6,338 nucleotides of DNA, from contig JASHUH010000130.1 in NCBI GenBank assembly GCA_030040115.1, positions 1-6,338 on the forward strand. The letters are read 5' to 3'. Positions 1-5,720 of the stretch are shown here, in pieces. The DNA comes from Acidobacteriaceae bacterium. Its GTDB lineage: Bacteria; Acidobacteriota; Terriglobia; Terriglobales; Acidobacteriaceae. The position numbers were made by a program, and so were the translations under genes. Below the pieces are notes generated by a model. The model did no database searches. It was not told the DNA's origin and saw only the letters and a program-made list of their open reading frames with translations. The number at the start of each line of letters is the position of its first letter. Positions within the stretch are counted from its first letter, which is position 1.

Positions 1-519
1 GATATCCAAATGGCGTCTTCCTCAACGGCATCCCCATCTCCCGTCGGTGTCGCTCCCTGTCAAGTCTCGCCTGATCGCCTGTTCTTCCAATTCGTTCATC
101 TCGAAAGAGCTCTGCGTCGACGCCAGGTTGCCGGGAATTTCCCACAAATCGCTATTCTGATTTTTGAGTACGAGAAGCGCGCCGCAGCCGCCATGTCACG
201 GTTGCAGCACTGCCTCTCCGCGCCAAGGAGGGCCAATCCATCAAGAATCACGCGACTTCCAGAACCCGAGAAAACGCACAGTTTTAGGTGCAAAAGATCG
301 AGAAGGGCCATATTAAACTCTTTGTTTGCCTTCGGATACGGATAACTATGTGTTTCCATAGGTTTATCGGCAAGTAGCTGAAAACACGCCACTTGGGCAC
401 CGCGAGATTTTCAGGGGGGGCGATATTAGCCAAAATAGCTACTGCCGCCCCGCCAATCACAACCCCATCGCTCCCGCGGTCCACTGCGGAAACGAGGGGC
501 GCGGCCCATCGGGCTCGAG
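1..519. other. Operon-distal region without a convincing gene
   Basis: This stretch lies beyond the stop codon of the glutamate dehydrogenase gene. All six frames hold only short open frames: a plus-strand frame at 10-345, and minus-strand frames at 96-392 and 284-484. None has a good ribosome binding site, a recognisable motif or an even coding bias. The frame at 284-484 would start at a GTG without a Shine-Dalgarno and encodes a short hydrophobic patch (GVVIGGAAVAILAN) with no family resemblance I know. Base composition changes from the GC-rich coding region to a noticeably AT-richer patch at about 290-375. A small inverted repeat, CTATG-6 nt-CATAG, sits at 346-361. It is most simply an intergenic spacer, possibly with eroded gene remnants. 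The left edge cuts off whatever follows. Confidence 0.6.
493..517 (-). terminator. Possible weak terminator hairpin after the glutamate dehydrogenase gene
   Basis: Two bases after the stop codon (520-522) the sequence can fold with an outer CGAG/CTCG stem (493-496 with 514-517). Inside it are two mutually exclusive GGGC/GCCC stems: 497-500 with 504-507, or 504-507 with 511-514. On the transcribed strand the fold is followed only by TTTCC, so a classical U-tract is missing. It could be a weak intrinsic terminator or merely a 3'-end stabilising stem. The call rests on position and pairing alone. Confidence 0.25.
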
Positions 520-1779
520 TTACGGGTAAATTCCCCTGATGTGCACAGCTTCGGCCACCCGGCCAATGCCCAGCATGTTCGCCGCAACACGCATCGGCAG
601 GTTCCGATCAATGTGAATCTTCAGCACATCGTGGAATGCGGTCTTCATCACCCGCTCCAGGCGGTCATAGATGTCTTGCGCCTCCCAGAACAGGTGCTGC
701 TCATCCTGCACCCACTCGAAGTAGGAGACCGTGACGCCCCCTGCGTTGCACAGAATGTCGGGAATCAGGAACACGCCCTTGCTTTCCAAAATTCTGTCTG
801 CCGCCGGCGTTACCGGCCCATTGGCCGCTTCGGCCACGATGTGGGCTCGCACCGCGTCTGCGTTTTCGGCGTGAATCATGTTTTCCAGCGCCGCCGGAAC
901 TAAAATGTCGCAATCGAGCGCAAGCAGTTCGTATGGATGAATCGGCTCGCTCTCCGGGAACCCATCCACATGACCGCAAAGGGACTTCATCTGGATCAGC
1001 TCGGGAACGTTCAGGCCGTCGCGGTTGTAAACGCAGCCCGTCGAGTCGCTCACCGCAATCACCTTCGCGCCGGCGTCATGCAGCAACTGCGCAGCGATGG
1101 AGCCGGCGTTGCCAAAGCCCTGTACTACGATGCTCGATCCCTTGAGTGTCCTGTGCAGATGCTCGCAGGCCGACTCGATGGTGTTAAATACGCCTCGCCC
1201 CGTGGCTTCGTTGCGGCCCAGCGACCCGCCCAAGCCAATCGGTTTTCCGGTCACCACGCCCGGAATCGTATAGCCCTTGGTCATGCTGTAGGTGTCCATG
1301 ATCCAAGCCATGGTTTGCGAATTGGTGTACACGTCCGGTGCCGGAATGTCCTGCTGGGGCCCAATCAGCGGCAGAATCGCGCTTGTGTAGCGGCGCGTCA
1401 TCCGCTCCAGCTCGCCTTGCGACATGTGCTTCGGGTCGCAGGTCACACCGCCCTTCCCCCCGCCATAGGGAATATTCACGACCGCGCACTTCCACGTCAT
1501 CCACGTGGCCAGCGCCTTTACTTCGTCCAGCGTCACCTGCGGGTGAAACCGGATGCCGCCCTTGGCCGGCCCGCGCGCCGTGCTGTGTTGCACCCGGTAA
1601 GCCTCAAAGCGGCGAATATGCCCGTCGTCCATGCGCACCGGCACACTCACCGTGAGCACGCGCTCGGGATACTTGATCATCTCGCGCGTGTCTTTGTCGA
1701 GGCCCAGCGCATCGGCCGCGGCGTGGAAGTTCTCCAGGGCCACGCCGTAGGCGTTCCCTGCAATCGTTGTTTTCAGCAT
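520..1779 (-). CDS. gdhA: Glutamate dehydrogenase, hexameric Glu/Leu/Phe/Val dehydrogenase family
   Basis: This enzyme catalyses reversible oxidative deamination of glutamate to 2-oxoglutarate and ammonia with NAD(P), in the cytoplasm. The protein is 419 residues, normal for the family. The substrate domain carries GPAKGGIRFHP (70-80, K73), WKCAVVN (K97), PYGGGKGG (105-112, catalytic K109) and APDV (D149). The Rossmann domain has GFGNAG (221-226), followed by AVSD with D245 at the position that usually contacts the adenosine ribose. That favours NAD or dual use, but weakly. K73 and S352 (in NAGGVTVS) match the residues that hold the glutamate side-chain carboxylate in Clostridium symbiosum GDH. 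Leucine dehydrogenases replace them, so this is a true glutamate enzyme. The ATG at 1779 is chosen because AAGGAGG lies 8 bases upstream and family homology begins there. A longer frame to 1905 would overlap ilvE and adds a non-family, Arg/Gly-rich extension. It is the last gene of the operon and would regenerate 2-oxoglutarate/glutamate for the aminotransferase upstream. Confidence 0.96.
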   Translation of the reverse strand: MLKTTIAGNAYGVALENFHAAADALGLDKDTREMIKYPERVLTVSVPVRMDDGHIRRFEAYRVQHSTARGPAKGGIRFHPQVTLDEVKALATWMTWKCAVVNIPYGGGKGGVTCDPKHMSQGELERMTRRYTSAILPLIGPQQDIPAPDVYTNSQTMAWIMDTYSMTKGYTIPGVVTGKPIGLGGSLGRNEATGRGVFNTIESACEHLHRTLKGSSIVVQGFGNAGSIAAQLLHDAGAKVIAVSDSTGCVYNRDGLNVPELIQMKSLCGHVDGFPESEPIHPYELLALDCDILVPAALENMIHAENADAVRAHIVAEAANGPVTPAADRILESKGVFLIPDILCNAGGVTVSYFEWVQDEQHLFWEAQDIYDRLERVMKTAFHDVLKIHIDRNLPMRVAANMLGIGRVAEAVHIRGIYP

Positions 1780-1787
1780 TGCTCTTT

Positions 1788-1794
1788 CCTCCTT
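1788..1794 (-). promoter_or_regulatory. Ribosome binding site of the glutamate dehydrogenase gene
   Basis: AAGGAGG on the minus strand is spaced 8 bases from the ATG at 1779. It is a near-perfect Shine-Dalgarno and decides the 419-residue start over the longer upstream frame. Confidence 0.85.
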
Positions 1795-1804
1795 GCCCGC
1801 ATCG

Positions 1805-1827
1805 AAAAGCCCCCCACCGCGGCGGGC
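1805..1827 (-). terminator. Intergenic hairpin with T-tract between ilvE and the glutamate dehydrogenase gene
   Basis: Read on the minus strand, GCCCGCC, a 5-base loop GCGGT, and GGGGGGC form a seven-position stem with one G-G mismatch, and TTTT follows at 1808-1805. It lies in the 58-base gap between the ilvE stop (1838) and the gdh start (1779), just upstream of the gdh Shine-Dalgarno. It has the shape of a weak intrinsic terminator and could lower gdh transcription relative to the genes before it. The T-tract is short and the stem imperfect, so read-through is expected. It could also protect the 3' end of the upstream mRNA. Confidence 0.4.
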
Positions 1828-1837
1828 CGGCTTCCGC

Positions 1838-2824
1838 TCAGGCCACACTTGTCTCCACCAGGCCGGCCGCCTCCTGCCCGCATGTCGGGAGCCCCTGATA
1901 CACACCCAGCAGCCACCTGCGGTATGCGGGCAAGCGCCCCCGCGTAGCGTCGAAGTACAGCTGGAGCAAACGGCGCGTGAGGGGGCCGATGGCTCCGTCG
2001 CCCACGGGGCGATGATCGACGCGCACCACCGGCGCCAGACCTACCGCCGTACCCGTGAAAAAGAGTTCGTCGCAGACGTACAGCTCGCTGCGGTCCATCG
2101 AGCGCTCGACGATCTCGAGGCCCAGTTCGCCCGCGGCGAGCGTCATCACGCAGTCGCGCGTAATGCCCTCGAGCACGTTGTCGGTCACCGGCGGCGTAAT
2201 CAGTTTTCCATGGCGCGCCATAAAGATGTTGCAGGTTGCGCCTTCGGCCACATGACCGTTCTCATCGAGCAGGATGGCCTCGTCGAATCCGCGGCGCCGG
2301 GCTTCGTCGCTCGCCAGGGCGCTATTGGTGTAAGCCCCGCAAATTTTGCCACGCGCCGGAATCGCATTATCTTCGACGCGCCGCCAGGAGCTGACGCCGG
2401 CGTGCAGCCCCTTTTCCGCGTGCAAATATTCGCCGAACGGCAGCGCCACGATGGCGAAGGCGTCCTGCTCATCGGGCGCTACGCCGATGCGCTCCGCGCA
2501 CTTATAAGCGATGGGGCGGATGTAAATGTTGGTGCGGAAAGAATTGCGCCGCATGAGCTCGAGCGCGACCTCGCAAAGCTCTTGACAGGAAAGCGGAACC
2601 TCGATGCGCAGGATGCCGCAGTTCCGCTTCCAGCGCTCAAAATGCTCCTGTGGGCGAAGCACAAAAAGCTCTTGCGCGCGCTCATCCCAGTGGGCGCGAA
2701 TGCCCTCGAAAACCCCGGTGCCGTAGTGTAACGCGTGCGTGAGGATCCCGATGCGCGCTTCGGCGAGCGGCATATATCTGCCGTTGAAATAGACGATCAG
2801 GTTCGGGTCCGCTTCCGCTTTCAT
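1838..2824 (-). CDS. ilvE: Branched-chain amino acid aminotransferase (fold-type IV PLP enzyme)
   Basis: The predicted role is reversible transfer of the amino group of valine, leucine or isoleucine to 2-oxoglutarate, using pyridoxal phosphate. The protein is 328 residues, slightly longer than the roughly 305-310 of typical bacterial IlvE. The extra length is in the C-terminal tail after about residue 295. Family marks in order are: NGRYMPLAEARI (14-25), HALHYGTGVFEGIRAH (30-45), YIRPIAY (101-107), GKICGAYTNS with K160 as the expected Schiff-base lysine, FDEAILLDENGHVAEG (180-195) with E194 as the glutamate that contacts the cofactor pyridine nitrogen, and FFTGTA (255-260) for phosphate binding. 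The ATG at 2824 follows the stop of the fused oxidoreductase gene with one base between them. GGAGG (2831-2835) sits 6 bases upstream of the start, inside the preceding gene. The context (2-oxoacid oxidoreductase before, glutamate dehydrogenase after) suggests a catabolic or reversible role rather than only biosynthesis. D-amino acid transaminase and aminodeoxychorismate lyase belong to the same fold, but the N-terminal motif is IlvE-like. Confidence 0.93.
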   Translation of the reverse strand: MKAEADPNLIVYFNGRYMPLAEARIGILTHALHYGTGVFEGIRAHWDERAQELFVLRPQEHFERWKRNCGILRIEVPLSCQELCEVALELMRRNSFRTNIYIRPIAYKCAERIGVAPDEQDAFAIVALPFGEYLHAEKGLHAGVSSWRRVEDNAIPARGKICGAYTNSALASDEARRRGFDEAILLDENGHVAEGATCNIFMARHGKLITPPVTDNVLEGITRDCVMTLAAGELGLEIVERSMDRSELYVCDELFFTGTAVGLAPVVRVDHRPVGDGAIGPLTRRLLQLYFDATRGRLPAYRRWLLGVYQGLPTCGQEAAGLVETSVA

Positions 2825-2825
2825 T

Positions 2826-4316
2826 TCATGCCTCCGCGCATGGTTCCTTCGCCAACGATCCCCGCCTCAACGCATCCTTGAGAAGCTCGCGTCCGCGGGC
2901 CAGCGCGCGCTCATCCAGCTCGATCCAGCGTGGATTCTTCACCAGACGGTGCAGAGCGGCGTCAATGCTGGCCTGGGGCAGCACGCCGTCGATTTCCAGT
3001 AACGCGCCCAGCATCACCATATTCGCCGCGCGCGGATCGCCCAGTTCATCGGCCAATCGGGTGAACGGGAGCGCGAGGACGTGCACGCCGTCTCTCATGC
3101 AATCGCCAGGAAACGTATCGCCGTTGTAAATGACCCATCCGCCGCGGCGCACCGTCAGATCGAACTTACACAGCGAGGGTTCGTTCATGGCCACCAACAC
3201 GCTGGGTACGCTGACCAGCGGTGAATCCACGGGCTGGCTCGACAGGCGCACATGGCAGTTCGACGTGCCGGAGCGCATCTCCGGCCCGTACGACGGCAGC
3301 CAGGAAACTTCAAGGCCCGCGACCAGACCTGCTTCCGCCAGCACCTCGCCGAGCAACAGCACGCCTTGTCCTCCGAAACCTGCGATGCGCACCTGAAGAT
3401 CGACATTGGTTTCGCGCGCCAGCATGCATCCATTGCCCGTGGGCAAGTCCTCCTCGGCCAAGCCGAGAAGACGCGGGATCTCGTCGAGAGCTGGAGCTGG
3501 CTGAGACGCTGGACGCAGCGCAGCTTCCTTGGTGTGATCACGAAAGACGCCCAACGGAAATGTCTTCTCCATCACGTCTCGCACCCAGCGCTGCGCGTCG
3601 ACGGGATTCATTTTCCAAATCGTCGGGCAGGGCGCGAGCACTTCAACCAGCGAAAAGCCCAATCCGCGCGCCTGGTCTTCGACAGCGCGGCGGATGGCTC
3701 GGGTGGCTTGCGCAATCTGTTTATTGTCGCCCAGGCCCACGCGCTCGATGTACACCGGCGCCTCGAGCGTGGCCAGCAGCTCGCTCACATGGAGCGGATA
3801 ACCTTCGTTCGCGGCGCGCCGGCCTTCGGGCGTGGTCGTGCTTTTTTGGCCGATCAGCGTGGTGGGCGCCACCTGTCCGCCAGTCATGCTGTAGATGGCG
3901 TTATTGACAAAGATGACGGAGATATTTTCGCCGCGATTAGCCGCGTGCAGAATCTCCGCTGCGCCAATTGCCGAGAGATCGCCATCGCCTTGATAGCTAA
4001 TGACAATGCTCCCTGGCCGGCTGCGCTTCATCGCGGTAGCGACAGCGGGCGCGCGCCCGTGCGCGGCCTGCACGTTGCCCACGTCGAAGTAATAGTAGGT
4101 GAAGACAGAGCAGCCCACAGGGCCGATAAGAATGGTCCGGTCCTGGACGTCAAGTTCGTCGATGGCGCGAGCCAGCATCTTATGAATGATTCCGTGGCCG
4201 CAACCGGGACAATAGTGAGTCTGGTGTTGCAGCTCCTCTTTCCGCGCGTAGCGCGCGTAGAAGGATTTGGCCCTCCCTTGCGCGACTGTGTATTCCTGAA
4301 CCGCTTCGCTAGGCAT
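2826..4316 (-). CDS. 2-oxoacid:ferredoxin oxidoreductase, fused beta (ThDP) and gamma subunits
   Basis: This is a 496-residue protein joining two subunits of a ferredoxin-dependent 2-oxoacid oxidoreductase. The enzyme converts 2-oxoacid, CoA and oxidised ferredoxin reversibly to acyl-CoA, CO2 and reduced ferredoxin. The beta part (about 10-262) has CPGCGHG (36-42), the cysteine-rich motif of KorB/VorA proteins, then the ThDP/Mg segment QGDGDL (109-114) with [11 protein letters not shown] (138-148), and [10 protein letters not shown] (156-165), which resembles VorA-type sequences. A variable Pro/Ala/Leu-rich linker spans about 263-306. The gamma part (about 307-490) begins [10 protein letters not shown] (309-318) and contains [12 protein letters not shown] (339-350) and [11 protein letters not shown] (427-437), all typical of KorC/VorC. 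Frame and sequence are continuous through the junction. The ATG at 4316 overlaps the alpha gene by 8 bases, with GGAGAGGAG upstream. The upstream extension of the frame to 4379 lies inside the alpha gene and is not family-like. Neighbouring ilvE and gdh point to branched-chain 2-oxoacids, but 2-oxoglutarate or arylpyruvates cannot be excluded by sequence. Confidence 0.93.
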   Translation of the reverse strand: MPSEAVQEYTVAQGRAKSFYARYARKEELQHQTHYCPGCGHGIIHKMLARAIDELDVQDRTILIGPVGCSVFTYYYFDVGNVQAAHGRAPAVATAMKRSRPGSIVISYQGDGDLSAIGAAEILHAANRGENISVIFVNNAIYSMTGGQVAPTTLIGQKSTTTPEGRRAANEGYPLHVSELLATLEAPVYIERVGLGDNKQIAQATRAIRRAVEDQARGLGFSLVEVLAPCPTIWKMNPVDAQRWVRDVMEKTFPLGVFRDHTKEAALRPASQPAPALDEIPRLLGLAEEDLPTGNGCMLARETNVDLQVRIAGFGGQGVLLLGEVLAEAGLVAGLEVSWLPSYGPEMRSGTSNCHVRLSSQPVDSPLVSVPSVLVAMNEPSLCKFDLTVRRGGWVIYNGDTFPGDCMRDGVHVLALPFTRLADELGDPRAANMVMLGALLEIDGVLPQASIDAALHRLVKNPRWIELDERALARGRELLKDALRRGSLAKEPCAEA

Positions 4317-5388
4317 GCGCCATTCGCTCCTCTCCGATGAGCCGCAGCGCCTGTTCACGCACCAGCTGGAGCACTTCATCGTGGGACGGCGCGTTGCCGC
4401 CCACGCGGCTGAAAAACTCGATCGGGCAGGCGCCGTTCAGCGCGAGGCGCACATCCTCGAGTAACTGGCCGTTGCTCATCTCCACGACGACAAAAACGCG
4501 GGCGCGCGAGGCGAGATGTTGGAAATGTGCAATGGGAAACGGATAGAGCGTGATCGGCCGCAGCAGCCCCACAGGCAGGCCATTGGCGCGCGCCTCGGCG
4601 GTAACCGCCTTCAGAATGCGCCCTACAATGCCGTAGCCAACGAGCACGATCTCCGCATCCTCGGCATGCCACTCTTCCGCGCAGGCTTCGCGCTGCTCGG
4701 CGAGCTTGTACTTGGCTTCGAGCGCGAGCACGTGCGCTTCCAAATCGTCGCAGCCCATGTGCAGCGAGGTAATCAAATTGCCGCGCGTGGCCGCCGTGCC
4801 CGCAACCGCCCACGCGGGCATGGGAGCTTCGATAGCCCTTTGCGGAAACTCGACCGGCTCCATCATCTGGCCGACAAAACCATCCGCGAGCACGAAAACC
4901 GGGTTGCGGTAACGGTCCGCCAGTTCGAAGGCCAGCGCGGTCAAATCGGCCATTTCCTGCACGGAATGCGGCGCCAGCACGATGGTCCGGTAGTTGCCGT
5001 GGCCGCCGCCTTTCACCACCTGGTGGTAATCGCCCTGCTCGGAACCAATGTTGCCCAGGCCCGGCCCGCCGCGCGTAATGTCGGCAACGACGCATGGCAA
5101 CTCCGCACCGGCCATGTAGCTGATGCCTTCTTGCATCAGGCTGATGCCGGGCCCGCTGGATGCGGTCATGGCGCGCACGCCCGCGGCCGCCGCGCCGTAG
5201 AGCATGTTGATCGCCGCCACTTCGCTTTCCGCTTGCACAAAGACGCCGCCAGCCCTGGGCATATAGAGCGCCGCAGCCTCGGTGATCTCACTGGCCGGTG
5301 TAATCGGATAGCCATAAAATCCGCGACAACCGGCGAGGATGGCGCTTTTGACGATGGCTTCGTTGCCTTTCATCAGTTGCTTGCGCAT
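4309..5388 (-). CDS. vorB: 2-oxoacid:ferredoxin oxidoreductase subunit alpha (VorB/KorA type)
   Basis: This is the alpha subunit, combining the pyrimidine-binding half of the ThDP site and the transketolase C-terminal-like domain. It is 359 residues, typical for VorB. It opens with a short segment [20 protein letters not shown] and GYPITPASE (26-34), then [10 protein letters not shown] (51-60) with E54 or E56 in the position of the cofactor-activating glutamate. These are followed by [17 protein letters not shown] (75-91), [16 protein letters not shown] (106-121), GGGHGNYR (127-134) and [12 protein letters not shown] (167-178). The region after about 245 ([14 protein letters not shown], then [14 protein letters not shown] at 301-314) is the family's C-terminal domain. 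No fused gamma domain or pyruvate-type N-terminal extension is present. The ATG at 5388 is set by GAGGAGG seven bases upstream. The frame remains open to 5505 but that part overlaps the ferredoxin and has no family resemblance. The gene overlaps the ferredoxin gene by 16 bases and the beta-gamma gene by 8, so stoichiometric coupled translation is likely. KorA (2-oxoglutarate) is the main alternative name. Confidence 0.93.
   Translation of the reverse strand: MRKQLMKGNEAIVKSAILAGCRGFYGYPITPASEITEAAALYMPRAGGVFVQAESEVAAINMLYGAAAAGVRAMTASSGPGISLMQEGISYMAGAELPCVVADITRGGPGLGNIGSEQGDYHQVVKGGGHGNYRTIVLAPHSVQEMADLTALAFELADRYRNPVFVLADGFVGQMMEPVEFPQRAIEAPMPAWAVAGTAATRGNLITSLHMGCDDLEAHVLALEAKYKLAEQREACAEEWHAEDAEIVLVGYGIVGRILKAVTAEARANGLPVGLLRPITLYPFPIAHFQHLASRARVFVVVEMSNGQLLEDVRLALNGACPIEFFSRVGGNAPSHDEVLQLVREQALRLIGEERMAHA
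4327..4335 (-). promoter_or_regulatory. Ribosome binding site of the fused beta-gamma gene
   Basis: GGAGAGGAG on the minus strand lies inside the end of the alpha coding region, 10 bases before the ATG at 4316. It supports that start, which overlaps the alpha stop codon (TAG at 4309-4311), over the longer open frame reaching 4379. Confidence 0.65.
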
Positions 5389-5690
5389 GAGATCGCCTCC
5401 TCGATCCCGGCGTTTGCGTGGCCCGAAGCTTCCACGTGTCGAACCGCGGCGCGAAATACAGTAATCGCGCCCGGCTCCGGGCAAACCATGAAGCAAACTC
5501 CGCATCCGGTGCAGCCTGCCCCCGCAAAGATGGCGGTTCGATAACCGAAATGATTCAGCTCCTCACTCATGGCGATGACTTTGGGAGGGCAGGCTTCGAT
5601 GCACAATCCACACCCTTTGCACTCCTCCCCGTCGATCCGGAGCCAGCCGCGATCCTGCTTTTTCGTTTCGATTCTTTCCCCTTTCACCAT
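5373..5690 (-). CDS. 2x[4Fe-4S] ferredoxin, delta subunit of the 2-oxoacid oxidoreductase
   Basis: A 105-residue polyferredoxin that carries electrons from the ThDP centre of the oxidoreductase to soluble ferredoxin. Two complete cluster motifs are visible, both CX2CX2CX3CP: C24, C27, C30, C34 and C60, C63, C66, C70. The two motifs are separated by a short [15 protein letters not shown] segment (37-51), as usual in KorD/VorD proteins. The C-terminal 30 residues carry no cluster ligands. The delta-alpha-beta-gamma gene order matches korDABC/vorDABC-type clusters, with beta and gamma fused here. The ATG at 5690 has purine-rich AAGGTGAAGGA immediately upstream and lies 30 bases after the CoA-transferase stop. 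The stop codon is 16 bases inside the alpha gene. A free-standing ferredoxin serving another enzyme is possible, but the overlap with the alpha gene makes a subunit role more likely. Confidence 0.92.
   Translation of the reverse strand: MVKGERIETKKQDRGWLRIDGEECKGCGLCIEACPPKVIAMSEELNHFGYRTAIFAGAGCTGCGVCFMVCPEPGAITVFRAAVRHVEASGHANAGIEEAISCASN
5396..5402 (-). promoter_or_regulatory. Ribosome binding site of the alpha subunit gene
   Basis: GAGGAGG on the minus strand is seven bases upstream of the ATG at 5388 and lies within the ferredoxin coding region. It fixes the 359-residue alpha subunit start rather than the longer open frame that begins at 5505. Confidence 0.85.
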
Positions 5691-5720
5691 TCCTTCACCT
5701 TCTTCGGCGCATTCCGGCCT

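Noticed and set aside
108..143. Plus-strand fragment reading LCVDARLPGIS, faintly like a response-regulator receiver phosphorylation loop
   Set aside because: Only about 11 residues fit. A stop codon follows shortly after and the flanking translation does not resemble a receiver domain. It is too short to support a pseudogene call.
25..205. Minus-strand frame containing ALLVLKNQNSDLWEIPGN, loosely like a Nudix hydrolase start
   Set aside because: The Nudix box (GX5EX7REUXEEXGU) does not follow, a stop lies just upstream and the frame closes at once after a short stretch. The likeness is probably chance.
284..484. Minus-strand 66-residue frame with a hydrophobic N-terminal patch
   Set aside because: It has a GTG start without a Shine-Dalgarno, no family resemblance, and the hydrophobic stretch is short. 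It is not sufficient for a small membrane protein call.
1780..1905. N-terminal extension of glutamate dehydrogenase in the same open frame
   Set aside because: It overlaps the ilvE 3' end, reads as a non-family Arg/Gly-rich peptide, and a much better Shine-Dalgarno precedes the internal ATG at 1779.
937..1947. Long plus-strand open frame (336 residues) opposite the glutamate dehydrogenase gene
   Set aside because: It mirrors the minus-strand codon structure of a clearly conserved gene. Its translation is rich in Arg, His, Ala and Pro with no motif, typical of antisense frames in GC-rich DNA.
1793..2731. Plus-strand open frame of 312 residues opposite ilvE
   Set aside because: It is antisense to a gene with intact catalytic motifs and has no ribosome binding site or family resemblance of its own.
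3252..4340. Plus-strand open frame of 362 residues opposite the beta-gamma fusion
   Set aside because: It is a shadow of the conserved minus-strand coding sequence, with no recognisable domain.
4516..5544. Plus-strand open frame of 342 residues opposite the alpha subunit and ferredoxin genes
   Set aside because: It is His/Arg/Gly-rich antisense translation spanning two real overlapping genes on the other strand.
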